A stretch of 64,000 nucleotides of DNA, from positions 1,883,001-1,947,000 of the forward strand of contig NZ_CP020038.1 of assembly GCF_002157225.2 (NCBI RefSeq). The letters are read 5' to 3'. Of this stretch, positions 55,199 through 63,928 are shown in pieces. The position numbers and the translations under genes are program-made. Every line of letters begins with the position of its first letter. The stretch's first letter is position 1. The notes under the pieces were generated by a model. The model saw only the letters and a list, made by a program, of their open reading frames with translations, had not been told where the DNA came from and ran no database searches. Origin of the DNA: Agarilytica rhodophyticola. Lineage in GTDB: Bacteria > Pseudomonadota > Gammaproteobacteria > Pseudomonadales > Cellvibrionaceae.

Positions 55199-55230
55199 AG
55201 TCGTATACAATATATTTATACGACTTTTTT
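55199..55230 (+). terminator. Rho-independent terminator
   Basis: AGTCGTATA and TATACGACT form a perfect 9-bp stem around a 9-base loop, followed by six T. It lies about 90 bases past the stop of the preceding gene. Confidence 0.8.
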
Positions 55231-55245
55231 CAAAAAAAATCGCCG

Positions 55246-55300
55246 CAGTACAAATTACAGTACAAATTGCAGTACAAAGCCCACTAGACGCCAGTACAAA
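55246..55300 (+). repeat. Four direct repeats CAGTACAAA (iteron-like)
   Basis: CAGTACAAA occurs at 55246, 55258, 55270 and 55292, giving spacings of 12, 12 and 22 bases, directly between a terminator and the AlpA-like gene. The pattern suits an operator or a replication/excision control site. Confidence 0.75.
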
Positions 55301-55340
55301 CGCTTCTTCATAATACCTCTTGAATACGTTAGGAGATTTT

Positions 55341-55559
55341 ATGACATTAGCCTCACATCTTAATCAAGAACAACTTGCTCTTCGTTGGAATTTAAGTGAA
55401 AGCACGATCGCTAATTGGCGCTCAAAAGGGATTGGCCCTGCCTTTTTAAAATTACATAACCGTGTGGTATATCGCGAGGAAGATATTGTCGCATATGAAG
55501 CACAGTCTTTGCGTAAAAGTACCGGTGAAAAATTTCAGGATCAGGAGGTGCGAGCCTAA
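55341..55559 (+). CDS. AlpA/excisionase-like HTH protein
   Basis: A 72-residue DNA-binding protein of the MerR-like/HTH_17 type: LALRWNLSESTIANWRSKGIGPAFLKLHNRVVYREEDIVAYEAQ is the classic wing-and-helix layout of AlpA, excisionases and phage transcription factors. The ATG at 55341 has AGGAG 6 bases upstream; a TTG 21 bases earlier lacks one. It lies 41 bases after the CAGTACAAA repeats, which may be its operator. Its stop shares one base with the start of the next gene. Confidence 0.8.
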   Translation: MTLASHLNQEQLALRWNLSESTIANWRSKGIGPAFLKLHNRVVYREEDIVAYEAQSLRKSTGEKFQDQEVRA

Positions 55560-56479
55560 TGTTTCCTCTTATTACCGCAGAACAACGGCGATCACAGCAC
55601 CGGGGCATTAAAGGCTGCATTTTTGGTAAAAGTGGTATCGGTAAAACGTCTTTACTGTTAACCCTACCTACATCGTCGACATTATTTTTTGATATTGAAG
55701 CCGGTGATCTCGCTGTGGAGGATTGGAACGGTGATGCCTTTAGACCCAAGACATGGCAAGAGTGTCGAGACTTTGCTGTATTTATTGGTGGGCCTAATTA
55801 CGCGCTGCGCGATGAACAATCCTATAGCGAAGCGCACTTTAATGCGGTCTGTAAAAGATATGGAAATCCGGAACAATTAAATACCTACGATATTATTTTC
55901 ATTGATTCGATTACTGTTGCAGGCCGCTTATGTTTTCAATGGTGTAAAGGTCAACCGCAAGCCTTTAGTGAACGCACTGGTAAACCTGATACTCGTGGCG
56001 CCTATGGTCTACATGGCCAAGAGATGATTGCGTGGTTAACGCACCTACAACACACACGGAATAAAAGTGTCTGGTTCGTGGGAATACTCGATGAAAAGGT
56101 GGATGAATTTAATCGTCGCGTTTTTGAGCCACAAATCGAAGGGTCTAAAACCGGATTAGAATTGCCGGGAATTGTGGATCAGGTTATTACGATGGCAGAC
56201 CTGCCTTCAGAAGATGGCATCCCCTATCGTGCTTTTATCAATCATACCTTAAACCCTTATGGTTATCCGGCGAAGGATAGAAGTCGCAAATTAGATGTCA
56301 TTGAAGAGCCGCATTTAGGTCGCCTCATGGAAAAAATAAAACGGCCTGCAGACATGATGGTTCACCATCTCGAATATGGTCTTAAAACACCCGCGCAAGT
56401 AAGCACACAACCACAGTTACAACACAACAATACACAAAACAACATAAGCAACAATACACACGACAACACCACACACTGA
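55559..56479 (+). CDS. RecA-like P-loop ATPase (phage AAA_24/Sak4 type)
   Basis: A 306-residue ATPase: Walker A GKSGIGKT (23-30), Walker B DIIFIDS (111-117), and a VWFVGILDEKVDEF stretch after the core. Phage proteins of this kind (AAA_24, Sak4-like) bind single-stranded DNA and help annealing or strand exchange. The tail from about 275 is Gln/Asn/His-rich and probably disordered. It is translationally coupled to the HTH gene upstream (TAATG) and followed 24 bases later by an ssDNA-binding-like protein, its usual partner. Confidence 0.85.
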   Translation: MFPLITAEQRRSQHRGIKGCIFGKSGIGKTSLLLTLPTSSTLFFDIEAGDLAVEDWNGDAFRPKTWQECRDFAVFIGGPNYALRDEQSYSEAHFNAVCKRYGNPEQLNTYDIIFIDSITVAGRLCFQWCKGQPQAFSERTGKPDTRGAYGLHGQEMIAWLTHLQHTRNKSVWFVGILDEKVDEFNRRVFEPQIEGSKTGLELPGIVDQVITMADLPSEDGIPYRAFINHTLNPYGYPAKDRSRKLDVIEEPHLGRLMEKIKRPADMMVHHLEYGLKTPAQVSTQPQLQHNNTQNNISNNTHDNTTH

Positions 56480-56503
56480 TTGATGTAAGGAATAAATTAT
56501 TTG

Positions 56504-57211
56504 ATGAATAACAACTGGACAAATTTTACGGATGCCGATGACCAAGTGGATTTTGACGTTATACCCAAAGGTACACTTGCAAAAGTTCGTATAACAATAA
56601 AACCCGGCGGATTTAATAGCCCAGAAAATGGTTGGACAGGCGGTTACGCCACACAAAGTAATGATACTGGATCAGTATATTTAGATTGTGAATTTATAAT
56701 ATTGGAAGGCCAGTATGCTCGTAGGAAAATTTGGTCATTAATAGGTTTATATAGTCCTCGAAGTGAAAAGTGGGCACAAATGGGACGCGCATTTGTAAAG
56801 GCTATTTTATGCTCCGCACGTGGCATAAGAAAAGACGATACATCGACTCAGGCAATGCAAGCCCTCTCGATTAACAGTATTGCTGATCTAGATGGACTTG
56901 AGTTTGTAGCAAAGGTTGGTATTGATAAAGGCGATGATCACAATGAGCCGCGCAATATTATTAATATTGCTGTAACGCCTGAAAGTAAACAGTACGCGGC
57001 GATTATGGGTAATGCGTCAGCCACTCTCAATATGCCCCAACTCAATACTATGCAGGTCAATAACCCGCAGATAGGTTATGGCCAGCATCACCTCACACAA
57101 GCACAACAGCAAGTATCACCGCAAGCGAATACTCCAGCACAACAGCATAACAACGTGCCGCCGCAAGCCATGAATCAACAAAATAAAGGCCGTCCCTCCT
57201 GGGCAAACTAA
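56504..57211 (+). CDS. Phage ssDNA-binding-like protein
   Basis: A 235-residue protein. The N-terminal 150 residues read as a beta-barrel-like domain (VIPKGTLAKVRITIKPGG, VYLDCEFIILEGQYARRKIWSLIGLYSP, LEFVAKVGIDKG), the rest as a Gln/Asn/Pro-rich tail ending GRPSWAN. An OB-like body and short hydrophobic tip after a flexible tail is the layout of phage single-strand-binding proteins (DUF669-like group). The ATG at 56504 is preferred to the TTG just before it. It sits between the RecA-like ATPase and the helicase, in keeping with a recombination/replication role. Confidence 0.7.
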   Translation: MNNNWTNFTDADDQVDFDVIPKGTLAKVRITIKPGGFNSPENGWTGGYATQSNDTGSVYLDCEFIILEGQYARRKIWSLIGLYSPRSEKWAQMGRAFVKAILCSARGIRKDDTSTQAMQALSINSIADLDGLEFVAKVGIDKGDDHNEPRNIINIAVTPESKQYAAIMGNASATLNMPQLNTMQVNNPQIGYGQHHLTQAQQQVSPQANTPAQQHNNVPPQAMNQQNKGRPSWAN

Positions 57212-57238
57212 CGAAGTAACACAACAGGGATTTTAATC

Positions 57239-58933
57239 ATGTTATTAAGACCTCGGCAAACCACGTTTATCGAGCGGAGCCTTGCTGCGCTCGATAAATA
57301 CAAAAATACCTTAGGTGTGGCACCCACTGGATCTGGAAAGACGATAATGCTATCGGGGGTGGTTGGGCAGTGGGTTAAAAAAAATCGCGGTACTAAAGCC
57401 TGTGTGCTGGCGCACCGCGACGAATTAACACAGCAAAACAAGGCTAAATTTTTACGTGTTAATCCGAGGCTCACAACCTCCGTATTTGATGCGAACGAAA
57501 AATCCTGGCAGGGCGATACCACTTTCGCCATGGTGCAAACGCTATCACGAGGAAATACTTTAAAGCAGCTTCCAATACTAGACTTACTCGTTATTGATGA
57601 AGCTCACCATGCAGCGGCAGACAGTTATCAAAAAATCATTGATATCGCTCGTAAGAAAAATCCAAACCTTGCGTTGTATGGTGTGACTGCTACCCCTAAC
57701 CGTGGCGATAAAAAAGGACTCGTGGATACATTTTCTAATGTCGCCGATCAAATTACGTTAGGTGAATTAATCCACGCCGGTAACCTAGTGATGCCTGTCA
57801 CTCATGTGATTGATGTCGGTACACAAGAAGAATTATCGAACGTTAAAAAAACAGCAAATGACTTCGACATGAATGCCGTCAGCGCGATCATGAATAAGAC
57901 CTTAATCAACGACGCCGTTCTCTATCACTGGAAAGAAAAAGCCGGTGACCGCCCTACTATTATTTTTTGTTCCACGGTCGATCATGCTAAGAATGTGGCG
58001 GCAACCTTCCAAAAAGGGGACATCAATACAGAAGTTATTTATGGCGATTTAACCAAAGAAGAACGAAAAGAAAGGTTAGAACGCTATGAATCAGGCGAGT
58101 CTCAAGTGGTGGTTAATGTCGATGTCTTAACTGAAGGCTATGATTACACCCCCACTAGTTGCGTGGTGCTATTACGTCCGAACAGTTATCAAGGCACGAT
58201 GATTCAAATGGTCGGTCGAGGGCTACGGACGGTCGATCCCAATGAATACCCAGGCGTGATAAAAACGGATTGTATTATTTTGGACTTCGGTACTAGCTCA
58301 ATTATTCATGGCAAACTTGAACAACATGTGAATCTGGAAGGAGAAGCCGCAGGCGATGACGCGCCTCAAAAATCGTGTCCCGAATGTGATGCTTCTATAC
58401 CCGCAGGATGTCGGCAGTGTCCCTTATGCGGGTATGGCTTTAGTCCACCTTTAGAGACTGCCGCCGCCAATGACAGTCGTGCTGAACTGGGTGACTTTGT
58501 GATGACAGAGATCGATTTGCTTGCACGCTCCAGTTTTAAATGGGTGGATCTTTATCACGATAGTACGGCCATGATGGCGACAGGATTTGCTGCGTGGGCA
58601 GGCGCCTTTTATTTATATGGCCATTGGTATGCGGTAGCAGGTGCTCGACAACAACACACACGACTGCTGTCTGTTGGCGAGAGAACGTTATGTATCGCTG
58701 CGTGTGACGACTGGCTTAATCTTAACGAAACCGAAGGGGGGGCTGAAAAATCTCGTCAATGGCTCAATGAAACCGCGACACCACAACAGCTCAAGTATTT
58801 ACCGGCAACGTACACCTATAACTTCAGCTTAACGCGTTATCACGCTAGTTGTTTAATCGCGTTTAATTTTAATAAAAGCAATATTCAACGCATTATTTTT
58901 ACTGCCGCTAAGCAAAAAGAGCAGGTGGCGTAG
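57239..58933 (+). CDS. Superfamily 2 DEAD/DEAH-type helicase with zinc ribbon
   Basis: A 564-residue helicase: Q-like LRPRQTTFIERSL, Walker A APTGSGKT (28-35), DEAH (120-123), VTATPNRGD (motif III-type), then the C-terminal RecA domain with TIIFCSTVDHAKNVA, VNVDVLTEGYDYTPTSCVVLLRP and MIQMVGRGLRT. A zinc ribbon follows (Cys380, Cys383, Cys394, Cys397) and about 150 unrecognised residues end the protein. The layout is that of phage-encoded SF2 helicases used in replication or recombination. It follows the ssDNA-binding-like gene by 27 bases and is followed directly by the next gene. Confidence 0.9.
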   Translation: MLLRPRQTTFIERSLAALDKYKNTLGVAPTGSGKTIMLSGVVGQWVKKNRGTKACVLAHRDELTQQNKAKFLRVNPRLTTSVFDANEKSWQGDTTFAMVQTLSRGNTLKQLPILDLLVIDEAHHAAADSYQKIIDIARKKNPNLALYGVTATPNRGDKKGLVDTFSNVADQITLGELIHAGNLVMPVTHVIDVGTQEELSNVKKTANDFDMNAVSAIMNKTLINDAVLYHWKEKAGDRPTIIFCSTVDHAKNVAATFQKGDINTEVIYGDLTKEERKERLERYESGESQVVVNVDVLTEGYDYTPTSCVVLLRPNSYQGTMIQMVGRGLRTVDPNEYPGVIKTDCIILDFGTSSIIHGKLEQHVNLEGEAAGDDAPQKSCPECDASIPAGCRQCPLCGYGFSPPLETAAANDSRAELGDFVMTEIDLLARSSFKWVDLYHDSTAMMATGFAAWAGAFYLYGHWYAVAGARQQHTRLLSVGERTLCIAACDDWLNLNETEGGAEKSRQWLNETATPQQLKYLPATYTYNFSLTRYHASCLIAFNFNKSNIQRIIFTAAKQKEQVA

Positions 58934-59320
58934 TTGTCCTGTTGTTGCGCTATTTGCTTTGCTCTCTCTCGTGGGTTTGGTTGGTCAAATCCACAGAATC
59001 ATCACACCAATACTACGCGTTATCCAGAGGAGAAAAACCAACAAAAAAAACACTTACGCTTTTGTTCAAAGCGTTGCCAGGATATTCACTACTATTATTT
59101 TAAAAGAGGTATCACATTGACTGAAAGTGAAAAAAACGAATTTGAAAAAATAGCAAGAGAGGCGGTCATTAATCCGCTTGCTACTTATGTATGTAACGTT
59201 GGTTCAGAGAAAGCATTGTTCGACTACACCAAAGAAGAAATACACGGACTGATACATACCATTATTCACACCTACACAACACGATTACAGAATTTATATT
59301 CTGACGATATCCCATTCTAA
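58934..59320 (+). CDS. DUF6511-like zinc-binding phage protein
   Basis: A 128-residue protein from a TTG directly after the helicase stop, with AGGTGG upstream. CCCAICFALSRGFGW and RFCSKRCQDIHYYYF form two Cys-x2/3-Cys half-sites of a treble-clef zinc site; the second half (PLATYVCNVGSEKALFDYTKEEIHGLIHTIIHTY, ending DDIPF) is the conserved helix region of DUF6511 proteins as I know them. Function unknown; always in phage-like replication clusters. Confidence 0.75.
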   Translation: MSCCCAICFALSRGFGWSNPQNHHTNTTRYPEEKNQQKKHLRFCSKRCQDIHYYYFKRGITLTESEKNEFEKIAREAVINPLATYVCNVGSEKALFDYTKEEIHGLIHTIIHTYTTRLQNLYSDDIPF

Positions 59321-59348
59321 ATACGATTTAAGGAGCACACATTTTATT

Positions 59349-61544
59349 ATGACCATTAATAACTTTTTAGATTTTAGTTCGGCGAATGACCAAATCGATC
59401 CGGATGAGCAAGAGGCACAACTCTCGACTCATGAGGTCAAGTCACGTTTACTGGATCAATTAACTTATGTTTTACATTATTTATTCCCTGAGGGTAAAGA
59501 GAAACAAAAGCAATTTATTGTCGGCGATATTGACGGTAACAAAGGTAAAAGTCTTGTCATCGAGCTACATGGAAGCAAAGCGGGCGTGTGGCATGATTTT
59601 GCGACGGGTGAGAGTGGTGATATTTTTGATTTATGGGCGCACCATAAAGGCTTTGATATTCGCCGTGATTTTTCACGTGTCATTGAATCCGTGTCACAGT
59701 GGTTGGGCACCGTTCCGACGTCCCCCTCGCCAATACCTAAAAGAAAAAAAGCACCCCCAATGGATGACTTAGGTCCAGTAACAGCGAAATGGGATTACCA
59801 TGATAGTGAGGGTAATTTAATTGCTTGCGTCTACCGCTACGATCCCCCTGGCGGGAAAGAGTTTAGACCCTGGGATGTTAAAGCTCGCAAGCAGCAAGCC
59901 CCCAAAATAAGACCGCTCTACCAACAGCCTGCCATAGCGATAAATGACACTATTATTTTTGTGGAAGGTGAAAAGTGTGCGGATGCCTTATCCGCTACCG
60001 GTAATATTGCAACAACAGCCATGGGAGGCGCTAATACACTGGTAGATAAAACAGATTGGTCGCCGCTTAAGGGCAAACACGTGATGATATGGCCGGATAA
60101 CGACGAACCAGGACGCACCTATGCCAACAATGCGGCACGGGCTATCGCTGCTGTAGGGGCGCTTTCAGTGAGTATTCTTGACATCCCTAAAGACAAACCG
60201 GAAAAGTGGGATGTGGCAGACGCTATTGATGACGGTGTCGACGTTAATGGGTTTATTAAAAATACGCCTAAGATAACGATTGATGTGCCTGCACCTACAC
60301 GTGCATATACGGTAAGTGAAATACTCGCGGATGAAACGCCTACGCCAGATGATTTAATTGAGCCTCGCGTACTTACCCCCGGCGGTATGATGGTTTTAGG
60401 GGGTGCTCCCAAGGTGGGTAAATCCGATTTTATTTTATCGTTGTTAATGCATATGGCTGCAGGTGAGCCTTTTATAGGACTGAAGCCAACAAAACGATTA
60501 CGTATATTTTATTTACAAGCGGAGGTGCAGTATTACTATTTACGTGACCGTATAAGAAGTATGAATATGAAGGAACTGATGCTTTGGCGTGCGTCCGATA
60601 ATTTATTTATTACCCCTCGGTTAAACCTTATTTTAAATAACGAGGGCTACAGTACCGTAAAAAATTTGATGCGAAAAGCCTCTGAGAAGGAACCTATCGA
60701 CGTTATTGTGATCGATCCCTTACGTAATGTTTTTGATGGGGGTGAAGAGGGCGCAGGTGAAAATGATAACAACACTATGATGTATTTTTTAAAGGAGCGT
60801 GTCGAAAGATTACGTGATGAAATTAATCCTAATGCTGGCATTGTTATTGTGCATCACACAAAAAAAATACAGAAGCGGCAATTAATCGAAGACCCATTCT
60901 TATCTTTTTCTGGCGCGAGCAGTTTACGTAGTTACTACACCACAGGGGCACTTTTATATCGTCCAGAGGAGAACAAAGCCATACGAAAACTTACCTTTGA
61001 ATTACGTAATGGTATAGGGATTAAGGATAAATATATCGATAAAAGAAATGGAAAGTGGGTAGAAATAGACCCTGAAAGCGAGCGTCTCATCAATCAAAAA
61101 TATGGTGAAAAATTAGATGCGGAACGGCGTCGTAAAGGCGATCAAATTTTACAGCTACTCTACGATGAAGCGTTACAAGGTCGCGCCTATACAATCGCTC
61201 AATTTGCCGAAAAGTTTGAAGGCACTGAGGGCCTAGGCGGTCATCGAACTATTGTTGAGCGTCTCAACGTCCATGCAACAAAAGGGGACATTAAATTTTT
61301 TAAAGATTCGGATAAATATGGGTTAAGAAAACCTATCGGAAGTAAGTTTGGTTACGTCTGTACAGAAGAGATGCAACTACCCAAAAAAGTTGCCCGTGAT
61401 GATGCCGGTAAGGAGGTCGATGATGTGCTCTTTAGAGTTAAACCTACCCACTATAAATGTGCGCAATCAGGGGCTGTGTTACCAGTTGAAAACCCGGATA
61501 TATGGGTACGGGCTGAAAACAAAAGTGATGAAAAAACCACCTAA
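59349..61544 (+). CDS. TOPRIM primase / RepA-like helicase fusion
   Basis: A 731-residue replication protein. About residues 30-110 form a primase-zinc-domain-like fold without the Cys ligands (KAGVWHDFATGESGDIFDLW). A TOPRIM domain follows with FVEGEKCADAL (Glu206) and the WPDNDEPG acidic pair (Asp250, Asp252). The C-terminal half is a RepA/AAA_25-type ATPase: Walker A GGAPKVGKS (351-359), Walker B VIVIDPLRNVF, and IVIVHHTKK. Proteins of this layout unwind and prime element or phage DNA. The last 150 residues may be a winged helix. It begins 28 bases after the previous gene. Confidence 0.85.
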   Translation: MTINNFLDFSSANDQIDPDEQEAQLSTHEVKSRLLDQLTYVLHYLFPEGKEKQKQFIVGDIDGNKGKSLVIELHGSKAGVWHDFATGESGDIFDLWAHHKGFDIRRDFSRVIESVSQWLGTVPTSPSPIPKRKKAPPMDDLGPVTAKWDYHDSEGNLIACVYRYDPPGGKEFRPWDVKARKQQAPKIRPLYQQPAIAINDTIIFVEGEKCADALSATGNIATTAMGGANTLVDKTDWSPLKGKHVMIWPDNDEPGRTYANNAARAIAAVGALSVSILDIPKDKPEKWDVADAIDDGVDVNGFIKNTPKITIDVPAPTRAYTVSEILADETPTPDDLIEPRVLTPGGMMVLGGAPKVGKSDFILSLLMHMAAGEPFIGLKPTKRLRIFYLQAEVQYYYLRDRIRSMNMKELMLWRASDNLFITPRLNLILNNEGYSTVKNLMRKASEKEPIDVIVIDPLRNVFDGGEEGAGENDNNTMMYFLKERVERLRDEINPNAGIVIVHHTKKIQKRQLIEDPFLSFSGASSLRSYYTTGALLYRPEENKAIRKLTFELRNGIGIKDKYIDKRNGKWVEIDPESERLINQKYGEKLDAERRRKGDQILQLLYDEALQGRAYTIAQFAEKFEGTEGLGGHRTIVERLNVHATKGDIKFFKDSDKYGLRKPIGSKFGYVCTEEMQLPKKVARDDAGKEVDDVLFRVKPTHYKCAQSGAVLPVENPDIWVRAENKSDEKTT

Positions 61545-61659
61545 ATTTTATCTGCATACTTATAACGTTATTTTGCACAGCACATTCTTTTAATTAACAT
61601 ATTTATTAACAAAATCAGTAGCTTATACAAAATATCGAATTTTTACATTCCTTTGGGTT

Positions 61660-61716
61660 AAAAAGTCTTGCACTCCTACTTCTAGCCTTAGTGCTGCGTG
61701 ACTTTTTGACTTTTTC
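61660..61716 (+). terminator. Terminator-like hairpin after the primase gene
   Basis: AAAAAGTC (61660) pairs with GACTTTTT (61700), with an inner GCAC/GTGC step; a T-rich run ending at 61715 follows. It probably ends the 55.3-61.5 kb operon. Confidence 0.6.
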
Positions 61717-61733
61717 TAAGGAAGTAACACAGT

Positions 61734-61802
61734 CCCCTATACTTAAAGTATAGTTAGTAATACTACGTTACACTTGTATTACTAACTTACTTGAAATAGG
61801 GG
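61734..61802. repeat. Long inverted repeat upstream of the resolvase operon
   Basis: GTTAGTAATAC (61753-61763) and GTATTACTAAC (61776-61786) pair perfectly around a 12-base loop, and CCCCTAT on the left with ATAGGGG on the right extend the stem with mismatches to about 69 bases. It ends 25 bases before the next gene; no T-run follows, so an operator, cruciform or origin element is more likely than a terminator. Confidence 0.75.
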
Positions 61803-61826
61803 TATTCTTTTCATGATGGAGATCTG

Positions 61827-62108
61827 ATGACGATACATGAGTTTAAAACAACCCCTAGTCTAGGGACATTGTTGATTTACGACAACCAATCTTATCGACT
61901 AAAACATATAAAACCTTACAGAAAAATACGTAATGGGGAAAAAACTTTTTTGTTAGTGTGGGAAACACCTTGTGCGAAATGCAAAATACCCTTTGAAACA
62001 ACCACACCATTAAAAATTAAATCATTTAATCGCCGATGTAAAAAACATACCGCACCAGGAAAACGTGTTAATCCTAGTCGATATAAGTCATCATGGAGAA
62101 AAAAATAA
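61827..62108 (+). CDS. Small basic zinc-site protein
   Basis: A 93-residue basic protein with Cys-x2-Cys (TPCAKC) and a later RRCKKH, a possible split zinc site, after a beta-rich first half (LLIYDNQSYRLKHIKPY, FLLVWETP). GGAG in front of the ATG is well placed. Its stop shares one base with the start of the resolvase gene, so they are coupled. Probably a DNA-binding partner in the phage-like module; no family name. Confidence 0.65.
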   Translation: MTIHEFKTTPSLGTLLIYDNQSYRLKHIKPYRKIRNGEKTFLLVWETPCAKCKIPFETTTPLKIKSFNRRCKKHTAPGKRVNPSRYKSSWRKK

Positions 62109-62578
62109 TGGATAATTTAAACCTATTATCACTGGATCTCGGTACAACGACTGGATGGGCAATGACATCACATGAATTAATTATCAGCGGTACAGCCAAT
62201 TTCAAGCATAGTCGTTACGACGGGGGTGGGATGCGATTTTTAAAATTTAATGCTTGGCTACGAGATTTACATACATCCATCGATGGCATAGACGTAATTT
62301 ACTTCGAGGAGGTTAGGCGGCACATAGGGACAGACGCGGCGCATGTGTACGGCGGATTCTTAGCAACACTCACGGCGTTTGGTGAGCAAGAAAATATTCC
62401 TTACCAAGGTGTGCCTGTCGGGACAATTAAAAAACATATCACCGGCAAAGGTAATGCGAGCAAACAGGCTATGATCGATTCGGTGAGACGTTTAGGCTAT
62501 GAACCTGCTGACGATAACGAGGCAGATGCGCTAGGACTGCTCATGTGGGCGCAGGATCAACGAACAGGGAGGCACTAA
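62108..62578 (+). CDS. RuvC-like Holliday junction resolvase (phage type)
   Basis: A 156-residue RNase H-fold nuclease. LLSLDLGTTTGWAM gives the first catalytic Asp (Asp10) with the following Gly-Thr-x-x-G-W, IYFEEV gives the central Glu, and DDNEADALGLLMW the final Asp residues. This is the layout of phage RuvC-like resolvases that cut Holliday junctions or branched DNA. The ATG at 62108 is preferred; one 15 bases earlier lacks a binding site. It overlaps both neighbours by one base, which supports a tight operon. Confidence 0.85.
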   Translation: MDNLNLLSLDLGTTTGWAMTSHELIISGTANFKHSRYDGGGMRFLKFNAWLRDLHTSIDGIDVIYFEEVRRHIGTDAAHVYGGFLATLTAFGEQENIPYQGVPVGTIKKHITGKGNASKQAMIDSVRRLGYEPADDNEADALGLLMWAQDQRTGRH

Positions 62579-62988
62579 TGCATCGGCATAGCTGGGATAA
62601 CAAAACCGTAGCACGGCGTTTTGAGGAGTGTGTTAGCGTGTTAAGCAAGTTACCAGGAAATATATCACTGGGCCATAGAAATTATTGGCCTGAAATTAAA
62701 TATACACCACGCGAAATTGCTCGGATGGAAAAAATAAAAAAATACACGATATTACAACCACTCCCCGATGCCATTGATCGCGCAGAAGAAACCCTAGCTT
62801 GGATTACGCTAGTCGATGAGCCAGAGTGGCGTAAACTAATTTGGCTTAGGGCACAGCGGATGTCGTGGCGAGCCATTGCGCGAGAAGTGGGTTATCCGAA
62901 AACAACGGCACAGCGGTATTGGAATGAAGCGCTTAGGGCTATTAGTAATAATTTAGAAGTACCGGTAAGTGGCGGTAACTCCTGGTAA
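62578..62988 (+). CDS. DUF6362-like protein with HTH
   Basis: A 136-residue protein starting MHRHSWDNKTVARRFEECVSVLSKL with AGGGAGG upstream. The PLPDAIDRAEETLAWITLVDEPEWRKLIWLRAQRMSWRAIAREVGYPKTTAQRYWNEALRAI stretch holds the conserved core and a helix-turn-helix (WRAIAREVGYPKTTAQRYW) typical of DUF6362 proteins from prophages. It may be a late regulator or a small-terminase-like protein. Start overlaps the resolvase stop. Confidence 0.75.
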   Translation: MHRHSWDNKTVARRFEECVSVLSKLPGNISLGHRNYWPEIKYTPREIARMEKIKKYTILQPLPDAIDRAEETLAWITLVDEPEWRKLIWLRAQRMSWRAIAREVGYPKTTAQRYWNEALRAISNNLEVPVSGGNSW

Positions 62989-63099
62989 GAAGTCTTAAAA
63001 AACGGGTGGGACAAATTCTGCGTTTGGGCGTATAGTTTGCCCTATCCTGAGACAAGAACCAGCAAGCACCGCTCGAAATATTTATTTAAAAAATTATTA

Positions 63100-63132
63100 A
63101 ACCGCAGTTGAGACTATCGCTGCGGTTTTTTT
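63100..63132 (+). terminator. Rho-independent terminator
   Basis: AACCGCAG and CTGCGGTT form a perfect stem around a 12-base loop and are followed by a run of seven T starting within the stem. It closes the resolvase operon. Confidence 0.8.
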
Positions 63133-63148
63133 ATGCCTGGAAAAAATT

Positions 63149-63544
63149 ATGGACTCTGCCGTTAAAAAATCACCACTCAAAGCCATTCGGCAGAAATGCT
63201 TGGACTGTGCCGAAATACAACCACACATTCGAAGGTGTGAATTTACAACATGCCCTCTCCACCCCTACCGAATGGGTAAGCATATTTTTTATAGGAAAGC
63301 CAAGCCTGATAATTATCGATCACCAGTCAAGGCCATAAGGGCTGAATGCTTGGATTGTTGTCACGGATCATCCAGTGAGGTCAAACGATGCCAAGCAGAA
63401 TCTTGCGCACTATGGCACTACCGCTTAGGTAAAAATCCTTTTGTTGATCCTGAACACAGCCAACGACTTCGTGAGCGCATGTTGAAGGCTAGAAATAGCG
63501 CATCTGACAGAGAAAATAGTATTCATACGGTTATCGAGACGTAA
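63149..63544 (+). CDS. Tandem Cys-cluster phage protein
   Basis: A 131-residue protein made of two internal repeats: residues about 8-47 (PLKAIRQKCLDC, RCEFTTCPLHPYRMGKHIF) and about 58-97 (PVKAIRAECLDC, RCQAESCALWHYRLGKNPF). Each has a C-x2-C...C-x4-5-C site, likely for zinc, followed by a Y-R-x-G-K motif. Single-unit relatives (KAIRxxCLDC...CPLxPYRxG) are common in phages; here the unit is doubled. The basic tail may bind nucleic acid. The start is poorly supported (weak GGAAAAAA). Function unknown. Confidence 0.75.
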   Translation: MDSAVKKSPLKAIRQKCLDCAEIQPHIRRCEFTTCPLHPYRMGKHIFYRKAKPDNYRSPVKAIRAECLDCCHGSSSEVKRCQAESCALWHYRLGKNPFVDPEHSQRLRERMLKARNSASDRENSIHTVIET

Positions 63545-63760
63545 GGTATACCTCATAAGACTTTTTTTATTTTAGTCAATCAAATGACGGGGTTATGATG
63601 TGTTGTCGCTATAGGGGGTGACTGGAGTGCTTGAAACTATGATTGTTTAAAATAAGGCTATCTGATTGAGAATAATCAATAACACCTGTGAAGTGGTAGG
63701 TTGGCCTACCCTCATAAGTGATAATTGTTTTCTTCCAATCAGATAAGCCTTTTTCAACGA

Positions 63761-63928
63761 ATGAAGTCTATTGTTATATCCGATCACCACATATTAAAAC
63801 TTGCTGGATACTATCCAAAGATATCTCACATGATTAAACAAACATTTTTCACGTTATTAATTTTATTCTTTATCGCGGTGATTGGGGGTGCTGGATTTAT
63901 TATTTACGATGGGATTAAGCACATGTAA
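63761..63928 (+). CDS. Small membrane protein, doubtful start
   Basis: A 55-residue product from ATG at 63761, of which the last 32 residues form one hydrophobic helix (FFTLLILFFIAVIGGAGFII). A TTG 36 bases upstream and an ATG at 63830 are alternatives; none has a good ribosome binding site. Single-span small proteins are frequent in phage-like modules, but this one rests on composition alone. Confidence 0.35.
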   Translation: MKSIVISDHHILKLAGYYPKISHMIKQTFFTLLILFFIAVIGGAGFIIYDGIKHM

